This document shows positions 10,636 through 23,960 of a DNA stretch of 64,000 nucleotides, in pieces. Within the stretch, counting starts at the first letter, position 1; the number at the start of each line of letters is the position of its first letter. The position numbers were made by a program, and so were the translations under genes. The notes beneath the pieces are model-generated. The model saw nothing but the letters and a program-made list of their open reading frames with translations. It did not search any database and was not told the DNA's origin. The stretch is from Gliomastix tumulicola (lineage: Eukaryota; Ascomycota; Sordariomycetes; Hypocreales; Bionectriaceae), in NCBI GenBank assembly GCA_001599755.1, contig BCHX01000001.1, forward strand, positions 6,572,001-6,636,000. The letters run 5' to 3'.

Positions 10636-12233
10636 ATGAGTTCCCGTAAGTGCTGCTGCCGTTGCGCCGTGGGCGACAGTCGCCACCTGCCCAATCACAA
10701 CCCCAAAGGGCGCCATTGGGTCGCGAGAAGACGACGCTGACGTGCGCGATGCCTTTACAGTCCGATTCCTTGACCTGGTCAAGCCGTTCGTGCCGTTCCT
10801 CCCCGAGGTGCAGCAGCCGGAGACCAGGGTCAACTTCAACCAGAAGCTCATGTGGACCGGCCTCACCCTCCTCATCTTCCTCGTCATGAGCCAGATGCCG
10901 CTCTACGGCATCGTCTCGTCCGACAACTCCGACCCGCTATACTGGCTGAGGATGGTTATGGCGAGTAACCGCGGTACGCTGATGGAGCTGGGCATCACCC
11001 CTATCATCTCCTCCGGTATGGTTTTCCAGCTCCTCGCTGGCACCCACATGATCGACGTCAACCTCGACCTCAAATCCGACCGCGAGCTGTACCAGACGGC
11101 CCAGAAGCTGTTTGCCTTCATCCTCTCTGCCGGCACTGCCACCGTCTACGTCTTCACCGGTCTCTACGGTCCCCCCTCTGACCTCGGTGCCGGTATCGTC
11201 TTCCTCCTGATCCTGCAGCTCGTCATTGCTGGCATGATTGTCATCCTGCTCGACGAGGTTCTCCAGAAGGGCTACGGCCTCGGCAGCGGCATCTCGCTGT
11301 TCATCGCCACCAACATCTGCGAGTCGATCGTCTGGAAGGCCTTCTCCCCGACCACCATCAACACCGGTCGTGGCCCCGAGTTCGAGGGTGCCGTCATCGC
11401 GCTCTTCCACCTGCTCCTCACGTGGCCCAACAAGCAGCGTGCGCTGCAGGAGGCCTTTTACCGCCAGAACCTGCCCAACATCATGAACCTCCTGGCCACG
11501 CTGCTCGTCTTCGCCGCCGTCATCTACCTCCAGGGCTTCCGTGTCGAGATCCCCGTCAAGTCGTCCCGCCAGCGCGGCGCCCGCGGCTCGTACCCCATCC
11601 GCCTGTTCTACACGTCCAACATGCCCATCATGCTGCAGTCGGCTCTGTCCACCAACATCTTCCTCATCAGCCAGATGATGTACTCGCGCTTCTCCGAGAA
11701 CCTGCTCGTCCGCCTCTTCGGCGTCTGGGAGGCCAAGGAGGGCTCCTCGCAGCTGCACGCCATCTCGGGTCTCGTCTACTACATGTCGCCCCCGACCAAC
11801 TTCAAGGACGCCCTGCTCGATCCCATCCACACGGCCGCCTACATCGTCTACATGCTCGGCGCCTGCGCCCTCTTCTCCAAGACCTGGATCGAGGTGTCCG
11901 GCTCCAGCCCCCGCGACGTTGCCAAGCAGCTCAAGGACCAGGGTCTCGTCATGGCCGGCCACCGTGAGCAGAGCATGTACAAGGAGCTGAAGCGCGTCAT
12001 CCCTACGGCCGCTGCCTTTGGCGGTGCCTGCATTGGTGCTCTTTCCGTTGCCAGCGACCTCATGGGCGCTCTGGGTTCCGGTACCGGTACCCTTCTCGCT
12101 GTCACGTAAGTTTCGAATCTATGAATGCGGAGGAATCCTGTACTAATCAGTTAATAGCATCATCTACGGCTACTTCGAAATTGCTGCCAAGGAAGGCGAC
12201 TTGGCCAGCATGAAGGGCATGGTGATGGGGTAA
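10636..12233 (+). CDS. SEC61: Protein transport protein Sec61 subunit alpha
   Basis: Forms the ER protein-conducting channel for co- and post-translational translocation. Exons 10636-10645, 10761-12105, 12158-12233; 476 aa, the usual family length. The first coding exon is only 10 nt (ATG AGT TCC C) and joins to give MSSLRFLDLVKPF, the conserved amphipathic N-terminus. Multiple hydrophobic segments follow (ten expected), with family stretches ITPIISSGMVFQLLAGT, YGLGSGISLFIATNICES and SNMPIMLQSAL. The C-terminus GTGTLLAVTIIYGYFEIAAKEGD is completed by the last small exon. Long TM helices and the lack of any signal peptide fit the family. Very confident. Confidence 0.97.
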
Positions 12234-14654
12234 GACGACAACCCATCTAAGCAGCCTCCGCTCTAGATGAGTGAGGCTTGCGGGACAGAATTTACTTGCG
12301 TGGATGTAATGTGGCTATTTAATGTAGCACCAAACCCCCACGTCCCTGGATTTCTATTCTAGGGTTGGGGCCGGCTGCAATGAACCGACACAAAACTACG
12401 AATTTCTTTTAGCAAAAAGACCCTACGGACGGCCTTTTACATATACATACTGACCGGGAAGACATGGGCTTATTCATTCTTTTCGGAGTCGGGTGGCGGG
12501 AGCAAAGGAACAGGCAATACAGAAAAACAAAAAGTATCAACTGATGCGAGATGGGCAGCCGGGGAAGAGGTGTTCTAGGTCTGCCCTGTCGCTTTATTTG
12601 GCAACCCCCTGGAGAGAGGAGGCGCGGTGTTGGGTTGCAGTATGTACCTTTATTGAAGAGAAAAGTCCTCTGTACTTGTATCTGGTGAATGGCAAAGCAT
12701 GGGTTTACTATTTGTGTGTGTCACACTGAACTGTACGTGATGTGGTATAGTTTATAAATGCTTCCTGTGCGAGGTCGGAGGCAAGTCGACGGTCAGCCAC
12801 CAACGGTTTTTGTACTAGGGCACGTCGGACAGGACGGAGGATGTGACTCGGAGGGCCAAGGATGGGATTCGGTGGTGGCTTTCTAGGGACATTTTGCTTG
12901 GAGGGCGGCTGGCAGGCGGCCGGGGCAGACTCGGGGAACACGGAACGGGCGTTGGATGGATGGCATGTAATGCGGGCGAACAGCAAGCCTGAGGCAATTT
13001 GCGATATGCGTCCGCGCCCCTTTGCTTGCAACCTGGACTGAAACGTGTTTGTCTAATTGACGAGATAAACAGATACGTTTTGCTAGAACAGGAGAGGCCC
13101 GGGCGTTTGATAACGGGGGGGGGTTGGGCCTTTCGCCTGTGACCGACCGAAGTTCTTGCGGGTTTTTGCATCATCACGGGACGGACGTGGGCTTGTCTCG
13201 CGTCCGGGGGGCGAGCTTCCCCGGGGCGAGGGTGATTCGCATTACCGGCGGAGGGATGACCTTGTGCTGGCGCGCGATAGGCCAGAAAGGTGCATGAGAC
13301 GTGCATGACTGGGCTGGGACCAACCTGGAGAGAGAGGGTTCGGTTGGCAAGATTGGTTGGTTGGTTGGTTGGTTGTGCTCCGTCCTTTTTTTTTTGCCTG
13401 CACGACGAACGTTTGTTCCGTGCAGGCTGCAGCGCTAGCGTGGTTGTGGTTCCGCCGGATCTGCGAGTCTTGCGTTCTTAGTGACAGATGATGGAATTTC
13501 TTGAACCTCCGGCGGTGAGTCAAACGAGGGGGAACAGGAAAGAAGATCGGTGTCTCAACGCGGAAGGTGAGACATGGCCATTGTTGGAGATGGAATGCGT
13601 GCTAGAGGGTTAGCGCGGTATCAACGCGTATATTTTTTTCACTTTTCAGTGCCTGGGACGTGGTTTTTATCAAAGGGCCTGAGGTCTGAGGTTGGATGGA
13701 TGGAGGTTATCCATACGTAACCGTTAGCGGGTGTTAGAGGTGTCTTGGTGGTGGAAGCTGCCCCACCATCCACTGAAGAAATCACCCATGACGCCTTCAC
13801 CTTGAATTCCATCATGACGGTGCGCGCGCGCGCGTTGTATCACGATCGGGGCGATAAGGAGACACGGACGCAGGGTGATTCACTGCCGGAGCACGGCAAT
13901 TCGTCTCGTTCCACGCCAGGGAGTAGAAAAAAAGAGAGAGATACAGAGATACAGACAATCACGACAGACAGGCATCCCTTCCCCATAGTAGTAGCATGCA
14001 CCATCTGCATCTCCACTCCGCTGCTCGTCTTCTCGGGTGGCGGGCGAACTTGTGACTGGACAACCTTGTCCTTTCTCCCTGCTCGCTCCCTCTTCTCTTC
14101 CCTCCCCGTCCCGTCCTTTCTCTTTTCCCCTTCTCCTCCCACCCCAATCCTCAACCTGTTGGGCGCGTCTTTAGTCGGGCAGTTCTTTGCTGTCTATTTT
14201 CCATGTCGTGACCGAGCCAATTGGTGTCGACACGGTTCAATTGCTCCCCGGCCTCGCTCTCTCTCTTTTTCTTCTCTTGTCAACCCTCCGCCGGTCTTCG
14301 CTGCCTCGTCCATCATCATCCTTACAGGAAATAGGCTGCCCCTCCACACCAAATCGAAATCGGAGTGTGGCACGGTCGCCTGTCATTCGATTCGCCCAGC
14401 CGAGAAGGATCTTCGAGCCCGCCTGACATTGAATGATTCCGTCATCGCGACTAATGACATTTTAGACTTTTATCTTTATTGGGCTTGGTTCTTTTTTATT
14501 TTTTTATTTCTTTATATTCTTAGTTTGGCACGCTTTCTCCAAGCTATCCGGACGAATCATACGGACAAAACGGCAACAGTCCTTCTGCGAATTGGCTGTT
14601 CGCAGCCTGTGCTGCCCCTCGGCTTTCTTTTGCGTCCTCGAGAAATAACTTAAT
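12234..14654. promoter_or_regulatory. Intergenic region upstream of the ABC transporter
   Basis: About 2.4 kb holding the SEC61 3' end and the ABC transporter promoter/leader. It contains a TTGG run at about 13354-13375 and a CT-rich stretch around 14080-14290. A 302-codon open frame on the + strand (13745-14653) runs up to the transporter start, but it is Ser/Pro/Leu low-complexity made by the CT-rich leader, so I do not call it a gene. Confidence 0.5.
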
Positions 14655-17600
14655 ATGGCCTCGGCCGTGGTCGATCCCGTGGGGGTCGATCTGTTGGACG
14701 CCGGCTTTGCGCGGTGCTCGTGGCCCTTCTGGGATACGGATGACTTCACCCTGTGCTTCCAGCTCGAGTATGCGACCACCTTGTGTTGATCTTTGAGTTT
14801 TTGGGGGGTTTTTTTTTTGCGCAGACTGGCTGACTAGGATGGTGATGGCAGCTACCTCAAGATCTTACTACCCCTCATCGTCGTCGCGCTGTCCCTGGCG
14901 CATCTCGCCTTGCGCGGCGTCCGTGTCGTCCTCCGAAGTCGCAGCAATGCGAAGGCCTACGACGCCCTCCCCTCCGACGACCAGAGCCACAACCACACCA
15001 ACCTGCCGCCGGAAGAGGGCCTCGACTCGGACGAGGAGGAGGATCTCGAGATCAACGGCGGGCGCCTCGCGCTCGTCAAGACGACGACCAAGGGCTCCAT
15101 CGTCCAGGCCGACACCCCGCGCACGCAGCGCATATCCGAGGTCGTCGAGGTGCTGGCCGTCGCGGGCCTCGTCGCCGTCAATGTCGTTGCCCTTGTCACG
15201 GGCACCTACTCGACCGCGCGCGGGCGGATCGCGGGGCTCGCGGGCGTCGTGCTCTGGCTGTACACGCTCATCCTGGTCGCGCTCCGGCTGACGATGGGCA
15301 AGACCAAGTGGCGCGTGCCGCAGCTCTGGGACCACACGGCTACGATTTACTGCACCAACTGGCTGTTCTCCATCTTCGTTTTTCGTTCGGTGCTCATCCA
15401 CCCTAGCTCGCAGCTCACCGAGGCCCTCATAATCGTCGAGTTCGTGCTGTTGACCTTTGTCTTCGTGCTCGCCTTCTCGACAAGAAAGGGGAACAAGACC
15501 GTCGTTCTCGAGTGGGAGGATGGGCTCGAGCCCTCGCGCGAGCCCCTGGCCAGTCTCTTCTCCATTGCGAGTTTCGCGTGGGCCGACGATATTATGTGGA
15601 AGGGCTGGAGGCAGTCGCTGGCCATCGAGGATGTGTGGAACCTGATGCCTCGGGACAAGGCCGCGGCGGTCCTCGCAGACTACAGGCAGCTCAAGCGGAC
15701 GGGGTCGCTCGCGTGGCATCTGCTCAAGTTCTTCAAGGCGGATCTCGCCAAGCAGTGCGCCTTGGCAGTGCTCTCCGGTGTCTTCACCTTTGCACCGACG
15801 CTCCTGCTCAAGGCCATCCTGCGACATGTCGAGCGGCCTGACGATGCGCCCCGCAACGTTCTCTGGCTGTACGTCATTGGTCTGCCGGCTCTTGATATGG
15901 TGCGCTCCTGGGGCGACGGCATGGCGCTCTGGATCGGCCGCAAGGTCTGCATTCGCATCCGCGCCGTCGTGGTCGGCGAGATCTACGCCAAAGCGCTGCG
16001 TCGCAAGGCCGCCACCTCCAAGGAAAAGGTCCTGCTGGACTCGAAGAAGCGCGAGGAAGACTCGACCCTGACCACCAAGGAGAAGATCAAGCGTGCGTTC
16101 GGCCTGGGCAAGAAGAAGAAGGTCGACGATGCGCACGACGCCGAGAACCCGTTCGGCGACGACGAGCAGGCGAACCTGGGCACCATCATCAACCTCATGT
16201 CCGTGGACAGCTTCAAGATGGCCGAGATCACGGCGTATATGCACTTCCTGTGCGCGTCCGCCCCGACGCAGCTCATCGTCTCGGTCGTGCTGCTCTGGCA
16301 GGTCATGGGCTACAGCGCCATGCCCGGCATCATCGTCATGGTCTTCCTGCTGCCCATCAACTACATCATCGGCAAGGGCTTCAGCATCACGTCGACCAAC
16401 ATCATGGCCGCGACGGACAAGCGCATCAGCATCACCAACGAGGTGCTGCAGAACATCCGCATCATCAAGTACTTTGCCTGGGAGGAGCGCTTCGGCATGA
16501 TGATCAACGAGAAGCGTCAGGCCGAGCTCAAGGCCCTGCGCACGCGCTTCCTCGTCTGGGCCATGGCGGTGGCCATCTGGAACTTTGTGCCCATCCTCAT
16601 CACGTTCTTCTCCTTCTTTTCGTACACCGTCATAGAGGGCAAGCCGCTGTACCCCTCGACTGCCTTCACGGCTATCTCGCTGTTCATGCTTCTGCGTGTC
16701 CCGCTCGACCAATTTGGAGACATGTTTGCGCACGTGCAGGAGGCCATGGTCTCGATCAACCGTGTCGACGAGTTCCTTAGGGAGGAGGAGACGGAGAAGT
16801 ACGTGCAGCTTGGCGACGACAATGTGGATGAGGAGGGTGTCCGACGCATTGGATTCAGGAACACCAACCTCATCTGGGGTGGTCGGGATGCCGTTGCCGA
16901 GGACGGTTCTCGGGCCTTCCGCCTGATGGACATCGATGTTGACTTCCGCATCGGCAAGCTCAACATCATTGCTGGCCCGACCGGGTCTGGCAAGACGTCG
17001 ATGCTGATGGGTCTCCTCGGTGAGATGACCATGATCGACGGCAGGGTCTTCTGCCCTGGTGGACGCAGCCGCGAGGATGTCCGGCTTGATCCTGAGACGG
17101 GTCTCGCCAACTCGCTCGCCTACGTCGCGCAGTCCGCCTGGCTGGTCAACGCCAACATCCGGGACAACATCCTCTTCTCCGCGCCGTACGACGAGAGACG
17201 GTATAGGGACGTCATTGTTGCATGCGCGCTGGAGCGAGACCTGGAGATCCTGGATCACGGCGACGAGACGCTGGTCGGCGAGAAGGGTATCTCGCTCTCT
17301 GGTGGTCAGAAGCAGCGTATCTCCCTCGCTCGCGCTTTATACTCCAACTCGGCGCACCTGCTCCTGGACGACTGTCTGAGTGCCGTTGACTCACACACGG
17401 CGCAGTGGATCTTCAGCAACTGCATCAAGGGACCCCTGATGGCTGACCGTACGTGTATCATGGTCACCCACAACCTGCAGCTCTGCGTTCCGTCGTCCGA
17501 CTACATCGTCGTTCTCGAGAACGGACGCATTGACTTCCAGGGTCCGTCCAAGGAGGTGATCGCTTCGGGCAAGCTGGGGACAGAGATTCAGAAAGTCAAG

Positions 17601-19748
17601 CCCATCTCTACGGCCCCGTCTCGAGTTCCGTCCCGCGTTCCCTCCAGCGTCGGTGATGAGGACACCGTTGGAGGATCTGACGCAACACGCATTGACGGTT
17701 CCCCCAAGAAGAAGAAGACCGTAACCCCGCAGAAGGACGCTATGGACGAGGGCAGGGTGACCGGTGCCGTCAAGTGGCCCGTCATCAAGCTGTACCTGAA
17801 GGCGATGGGCACGTGGTGGTTCTGGGTCGTCACGATGATCATCTTCAACACGCAGCAGCTCTCGACCGTGGCAGTCCAGGCCTGGGTGCGAGTGTGGTCC
17901 AACAAATATGTCGAGAAGAGCATCGAGAGCTCGTCGTATAGCGCCTTGGGCCACGCCTTCAGCGGCAAGATGTCGTCCAACATCCCCTTCCTCCAACACG
18001 CCGCTGCGGCCCAAGACGAGTCCGCCGCCGTCGGCGTCAACTCTACAGTATACGTTAACACTGCCTACTATCTGGCTGTCCTGGCGATCATTGGAGTCGT
18101 TAGCGCTGGCGCGGCGCTCTTCCGTGACCTGTGGCTTTTCTGGGGATCGCTCACGGCGTCGAAGCGCCTGCACGACGCCCTCATCCGATCCGTGGCGCGC
18201 GCCAGGTTCAAGTTCTTTGATGTGACACCTCTCGGTCAGATTATGAATCGTTTCAGCAAGGATCTCGAGGCGATTGATCAGGATATCGCGCCGACTGCCA
18301 TCAGCGTCATCTCGTGTGCGCTGTCACTGGCCGTCACGGTTGTTCTGATTAGCGCCATCACGCCCTACTTTTTGATCGCGGCTGTCTTTATTGCTATCCT
18401 CTTCTACGGCGTGTCGGCGTTCTATCTGCGTGCGTCCCGCGACCTGAAGCGCCTCGAGTCTGTGCAGCGCAGCCCCCTCTTCCAGCAGTTCGGCGAGACG
18501 CTGACGGGTATGACGACGATCCGTGCGTACGGCGACGAGCGACGCTTCATCCGGGACAACCTGAACAAGATCAACACGCAGAGTCGGCCGTTTATCTATC
18601 TCTGGGCCTGCAACAGGTGGCTGGCGTTCCGTGTCGATGCGATCGGCGACCTCGTCTCGTTCTTCGCGGGTGTCCTCATCATTCTGAGTCTAGGCAAGAT
18701 TGACGCTGGTGCGGCAGGTATGTCTCTCACGTATGCTATGAACTTCACAGAGAACCTGCTCTGGCTGGTGCGCAACTACGCCATCAACGAGCAGAATATG
18801 AATTCGATGGAGCGTGTCAAGGAGTATCTCGAGGTGGAGCAGGAGGCGGAGGAGATTATCGAGGACAACCGGCCCGACCCGAGCTGGCCGAGCAAGGGCA
18901 ACGTCGAGATTGTCGAGTACTCAACGCGGTACCGCGCAGACCTAGAGCCGGTCTTGCGCAACATCTCGGTCAAGTTCAACGCGCGGGAGAAGGTGGGCAT
19001 CGTCGGACGGACGGGCGCGGGTAAGAGCTCGCTGACGCTGGCGCTGTTCCGCGCGCTCGAGGCCGACGCGGGCAAGATCTTCATCGACGGCGTGGACATC
19101 AGCCAGATCGGGCTCAAGGACCTGCGGGACAACGTCACGATTGTGCCGCAGGACCCGACGCTGTTCCGGGGCACGATCCGGTCGAACCTGGATCCGTTTG
19201 AGCAGTATACCGACGAGCAGGTGTTTGACGCGCTGCGCCGTGTGCATCTCATCGGGCCGGACGAGCCGTCTACCGTTCCTCCGACGCCGAGAGTGCCTGA
19301 CTCTCCGGCGCCGTCACTCGCGACTAACAAGAACGTCTTCCTCGATCTCCAGTCGTCGGTGACGGAGAGCGGCACCAACCTGTCCCAGGGCCAGCGACAG
19401 CTCCTGTGTCTCGCCCGCGCGATGCTCAAGAACCCGACCGTGCTCGTCATGGACGAAGCCACGGCGTCGATCGACTACGTGACGGACGCCAAGATCCAGG
19501 ACACGATCCGCGAGCTGACAGGCACCGTCATCACCATTGCCCACCGGCTGCAGACCATTGTCGACTACGACAAGGTGCTCGTGCTGGACAAGGGCGAGGT
19601 GGTCGAGTACGCGCATCCGTGGGAGCTCATCAACCGCGAGGACGGGCTCTTCCGCAGCATGTGCGAGACGAGCGGGGAGCTGGATTCGCTGCTCAAGGCG
19701 GCCAAGCGGAAGTGGGATTCCGGCCGGCTCGTCGACGACGGATCTTAG
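14655..19748 (+). CDS. ABCC-type full ABC transporter, Ybt1/Vmr1-like
   Basis: ATP-driven export of conjugated organic anions, in yeast relatives at the vacuolar membrane. Exons 14655-14767 and 14852-19748; 1669 aa. The junction completes QLDYLKILLPLIVVALSL, the first membrane helix of an N-terminal TMD0-like region, then TMD1 with the large cytoplasmic insertion typical of ABCC. NBD1 has Walker A GPTGSGKT (about 745), signature LSGGQ (about 852) and Walker B LLLDDCLSAVD, where Asp replaces the catalytic Glu, normal for ABCC NBD1. TMD2 follows, then NBD2 with GRTGAGKSS (about 1422), LSQGQ (about 1547) and intact LVMDEATASID. The NBD2 insertion (about 1505-1545) and the end MCETSGELDSLLKAAKRKW match the Ybt1/Nft1/Vmr1 branch. 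Subfamily likely; substrate unknown. Confidence 0.93.
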
Positions 19749-20046
19749 GAGGCTGTCGGACGCGAGAGCCGCGGTGGTGGTGATGCTGATGCTGATATTG
19801 ATGATGTCGTCTACGAGCGGGATGTCAAGAGGGAGCGGCTCCCTGGCGGTGGCGTCGTCGTGATCAAATCGTATGCTGGGAGATGCGGGCGGTCGCATCG
19901 GGAGCATTAGATTTTCGTGCTCTTTTTTTTCCCTTCTTTTCTTTATGTTCCCGGTGGATTTCTGTATCACTACGCGTGGTTTATGTTATATGCTGGTAGT
20001 ATATGATCTGCGAATCATACATATGTATATGTGTCTATACTCATAC

Positions 20047-21063
20047 TCAGTTGCCTACGCCGTACTGGGCCTTGTGTATCTTCCAGGCGATCTCTCTGAA
20101 CTCGTCTCTGAACTGCAGCGTGTCAACCCATGCTTTGGGGATGGCCTCCTCGCCGTCGCGGGCTCCCAGAAGACCGCCTGCGATGGCCGCGTTGGTGTCC
20201 GTGTCGGCGCCGATGCGCACGACGTCAACCAGGATGTCCTCTAGCGAGCGTCTGTCTAGAATAGCTGCCACTGCGAGTGACAGTGACTCGAGGACGTGTC
20301 CGCTGCACCGCCCCGGATACTCGTCCCTCGGCGGTCCGTCCCGTGCCAACTGCGCAATGTCCGTCCTGCGTCCGCGCCTGATGGACTGCAGTATCTCCCC
20401 TTCCCTCCCTCCCTCCAACGTCACGGCGACAGCCTCCCCCTGCGACAGCGCATACGGCACATCCGCACCGGCGACGAGCGCCGCGACAATGGCGTTGTAC
20501 ACGGCACACGACACCAGACACGTCTCGTCCCTGTGCGTGACGGCGCTGATGGACCGCGACTCGGCCAGCATGAGATGGGCGTCCCGCTGGAACAGCCCCG
20601 TGGGCAGACAGCGCATCAGGGAGCCATTGCCCGCCCGGCCGGGCCCCGTCCCGCTCGTCGTCGGATCGCCCGAGCTCGCAAAGGCCAGGATCCCCTCGGC
20701 GGTGCTCCCGCCGACGTCCCTGGGCGTGTTCCCCTTGCCCTTCTTCACGTCGGGCCACCGGCCCTCGTACCAGGCGACGAAGTACTCGGCCGCCCGGTAC
20801 GTCACGCTCTTGTGCTGGTTGGCGCCGGGGCTCGACAGCAGGGCGTCCGCGTAGGCGAGGAGCACGGCCCGCGTGAGGTCCGTGTCGTCCGTGGCGTGGC
20901 CCGCCGGCCAGGAGAAGGCGCCGCCGCCGACGATGGAGTGGAGGCCGAGCGGGTGGGTGGCCTTGATGGCGGCGTGGGGCTTGAACTCGAGGGTTGCGCC
21001 GAGGGCGTCGCCGGCGTGGAGGGCGAGGAGGGCGCCTGTTGTGCGGGAGAGGCGGGAGGGCAT
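20047..21063 (-). CDS. ADP-ribosylglycohydrolase family protein
   Basis: Single exon, 338 aa. Probably hydrolyses ADP-ribose from proteins or a related N-/O-glycosidic substrate, with binuclear Mg. Seen: GDALGATLEF at 18-27, TDDTDLTRAV at 58-67 (metal-binding Asp cluster) and IGADTDTNAAIAGGLLGA near the C-terminus (second metal-binding Asp pair), all hallmark motifs of the family. The open frame extends 103 codons upstream of this ATG, but that part is Ser/Pro/Thr low-complexity with no family likeness, so the start was set at 21063, 15-20 residues before the first motif. Convergent with the ABC transporter; the 298-bp spacer 19749-20046 holds both 3' ends. Exact substrate cannot be told from sequence. 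Confidence 0.9.
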   Translation of the reverse strand: MPSRLSRTTGALLALHAGDALGATLEFKPHAAIKATHPLGLHSIVGGGAFSWPAGHATDDTDLTRAVLLAYADALLSSPGANQHKSVTYRAAEYFVAWYEGRWPDVKKGKGNTPRDVGGSTAEGILAFASSGDPTTSGTGPGRAGNGSLMRCLPTGLFQRDAHLMLAESRSISAVTHRDETCLVSCAVYNAIVAALVAGADVPYALSQGEAVAVTLEGGREGEILQSIRRGRRTDIAQLARDGPPRDEYPGRCSGHVLESLSLAVAAILDRRSLEDILVDVVRIGADTDTNAAIAGGLLGARDGEEAIPKAWVDTLQFRDEFREIAWKIHKAQYGVGN

Positions 21064-22954
21064 TCTGAGTCTTCTCTTGGGCTGAGGAGCACGAGATGAG
21101 GGATGAGGACGAGATGAATGAGGATAGCTGAGGGTTGATGACGGGGGGGATGGTTGTCGATGAGTTTGGATGAAGAGGGGATATATGGGCTGGGTGAGTG
21201 AGTCTCTGGTCGAGTGAAGACGCGGTGATATAAGTGACGAAGAGCCGTTGGTGACGAGGGCGGAGTTGAGAGTGGAGTGAGTTGAGGCTGTGCGTGTCTG
21301 TCTGCCTTGAGGTTTATTAGCCGCCCACTGAGGCGTTGTGGCTGGTGGATGCAGTCGCTCTTCACGATGCATGGGGACTTTAATTCGTCACATTTCTTCT
21401 TGATTTTATGTCTCTGTCTGTTGATGAGTTTGTGTGTTAAGTGTATTGACCTCTAGAATTGTTGCGGGATGGGAAAGCCACAGTGTCGCCATAGCTCACA
21501 AATCCAGCAGCTGAAGGGCTGACCGACGAGAACAAAGCAAGCAACACCAGAATCAAGTTAGAAATACAAAGTCGGGCACGAAATGAAAACCTGGGGAAAG
21601 AGTCAGAATACAAATCGAAGCTTTGACATTGCAAACAAACGGCACTCTCTTATTATCTGCCGCGAGATCAGACGACAATGCAGGAAAAGGAGCGCCCAGC
21701 TGGTCAGTGCAGACGCCACCCCCGGGCTACGAAAGTCCTGGGCCGGGAAATGAATGGGCAAAGTCATTTAGAACGCAGATAATAATCTACTAATCTGTTT
21801 CGCAAAAACCACCCACAATAAGGATAGACTGACTGACTGGGCTGGCGTGAATGTCACTGCCAGGAGTCCGGCAGCAGGGTGGGAGACAATACGCTGCGCC
21901 GCTGGCATCGTGAAGGTCGTGATCGGGGATTGGAGCGGATAATAGAGGCGGCCTTGCAGATGTGAAAAAGTCGCAGCTCAGGGGGATTTGGAATACTGTC
22001 GTGCATGCTACTTTTCGTCAGGTTTCTGGCATGTTTCCCCGGAATAGTCATAGCTTGTCATTGAGGGCGCGCGACTTGTGCAGCACACTGCTGCAATCTT
22101 CTGCTATGACAACATCTAAATCCTGTGAGAGTCAGGAGCGTTTAACTGTAGCATCATCTGGAGTATACTCTGCCGAGCTTCTGATGCACTAGCACGACGT
22201 TGATATATTTGTGTAGCGGAGGCTTTTGCTCGAAGTCGTCTGCATGCACGAGTCAACGATGGGAGGGACTGCATCGACGCGAGACGGCGACTCGTAGGCT
22301 CGCGACTGTCTCAGAAAAAATCTAGAATCGTCATGTTGCTGCCCGACCGAGAGAACTCCGAGTGAGAAAGCTCGAGTCAGCAAAACTGACAGGTCATCCT
22401 CCAGATAGACGCACGGCGGGATGTGAAGGAGACGAGACATGTCACCGCGAGCACATTACTCGTCAATGTCACCCTCCTGCATCCAGACCACGGACAACAA
22501 ACCTGCCGATGTTACGTCCAAAGACTTGTTTGCCGGACGACGCAACCTCAACTCTACAACCTGTAACTTGGAAATCCGACACACTCTCGGATGCGGCACG
22601 GGCAACAACGTGAAAAGAAGGTCATGGTGACGAAATACATCACAAGAGACCGCTGTGCCATGTCGGCAGTTCGTAGTGTCAAGGAGCTTACAACGCACGA
22701 GCGGAAGAGGGGGGGGACCTCGCCGGGCCCCGAGACTCCCTCCCACACCAACGCCGAGGTGGGATGAACAAGAGGACAAGAGGAGGTGCCGCGCTCTCAG
22801 CATGGAGCGCGCGCGCGCGGCATGGAATGAGGGCGGAAAACGACGCCGTCGCAAGCTTTCAGAAGCAATCGAGTCCGTCGGAGTGGTCAGTAGAGAAGAC
22901 CGCACGGCGGAGTCCGAGGGGTCCGCGTCTGGTGGTTGATTATCTGTCATCCCA

Positions 22955-22986
22955 TGCCTGCCTGCCTGCCTGCCTGCCTGCCTGCC
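22955..22986. repeat. (TGCC)8 microsatellite
   Basis: Eight perfect tandem tetranucleotides, read directly from sequence. Confidence 0.95.
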
Positions 22987-23255
22987 CACACACACTCTCT
23001 CCCTTAGACACGCTTTCTTTCTAAATTCTAACCAACAGTTGACCAGTTGGCAGGACGCGAGACCGAGCTCGGATCGCACGACGAGACTGAGCTGTTGGGC
23101 AGGGAGCACCCTGTGAGAGGCGTGTGGCCTGATACCACGCGCGCGTGCAAGGGAGGCATCCAGTGGGGTCGGCTCATGTCGGTGCGTTTGAGGACCTCTG
23201 CCCTCGGTTCGAGCAGAAGGAGGTCCCTTGGACATTTCCCCTTCCCCTTGCACAG

Positions 23256-23278
23256 GAGAGAGAGAGAGAGAGAGAGAG
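23256..23278. repeat. (GA)n microsatellite
   Basis: Perfect GA/AG dinucleotide run of about 23 nt in the intergenic interval. Confidence 0.95.
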
Positions 23279-23934
23279 TGGCCTGCTTCCAGGGCGCCCT
23301 CTGCGCTGGTACCGACTCTGGAGCACGCACATGACATGATAGACACGTGCGGGCTGGGGGGGGGGGGGGGACTGATCAACACTCTTCGGTCGATCAGGCA
23401 TCAGTGATATTCGCCAGGGGTCACGACTTTTTCAGGGTCGAGCCAAGGTCCAAGGATTCCCATTCTCAGTGTTCGGAACCTTGAGGGAGTGGAAAACCAG
23501 CAGGCCAGGAAGGGCAGCGATTGCTCGTGTGTGTGCAGAGAACTTGCTTAGCGTCCCTTTTTTTCTACCTCCAAATCTCGCGTCTCTCCCTCCCCCATGT
23601 TCGTCAGGTACCAATAGACTAGCCTTAGTGTGCTGGACCGTTGGGATTTCGGCTCATTTTTAGCACCAGAGGATAAAAAGAGCGTCCCGATCGGCGAGAA
23701 TCCAGGCTTCCCAGTAGACGCTTTCGCCCTTGCACGTATTATGGGTATGTACACTTTTCTCGGGGGTTTCACAGGTCTCCTTTAGACGAGGAGGAGGGGA
23801 GGGGAGGGGGGGCGTCGCTTCAGCCCTGCTCATCATGACCCAGGCCAAGACCGTGAGATCTAGGGCCGGACCCAGCAGGTAGGCCAGACCGAGGACGAAT
23901 TGCTGGAACCGGGGGAAATACTGCAACAGGCAAC

Positions 23935-23960
23935 GCCAGCCAGCCAGCCAGCCAGCCAGC
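23935..23960. repeat. (CCAG)n microsatellite
   Basis: About six tandem CCAG units in intergenic DNA. Confidence 0.9.

Noticed and set aside
13745..14653. 302-codon + strand frame before the ABC transporter
   Set aside because: Ser/Pro/Leu/Arg low complexity from a CT-rich leader; no family features, and it ends just before the true start.
14868..17258. Minus-strand open frame of 796 codons opposite the ABC transporter
   Set aside because: Same codon-bias shadow effect: repetitive charged composition (Arg, Asp, Glu, His, Leu) and no domain.
21437..21634. 65-codon minus-strand frame with a hydrophobic LILVLLALFSS segment
   Set aside because: The hydrophobic run is internal, not N-terminal; there is no cysteine pattern or other sign of a small secreted protein.
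22456..23382. 308-codon minus-strand frame in the gene-free interval
   Set aside because: Low-complexity Ser/Arg/Pro stretch spanning microsatellites; no conserved segment or splice pattern.
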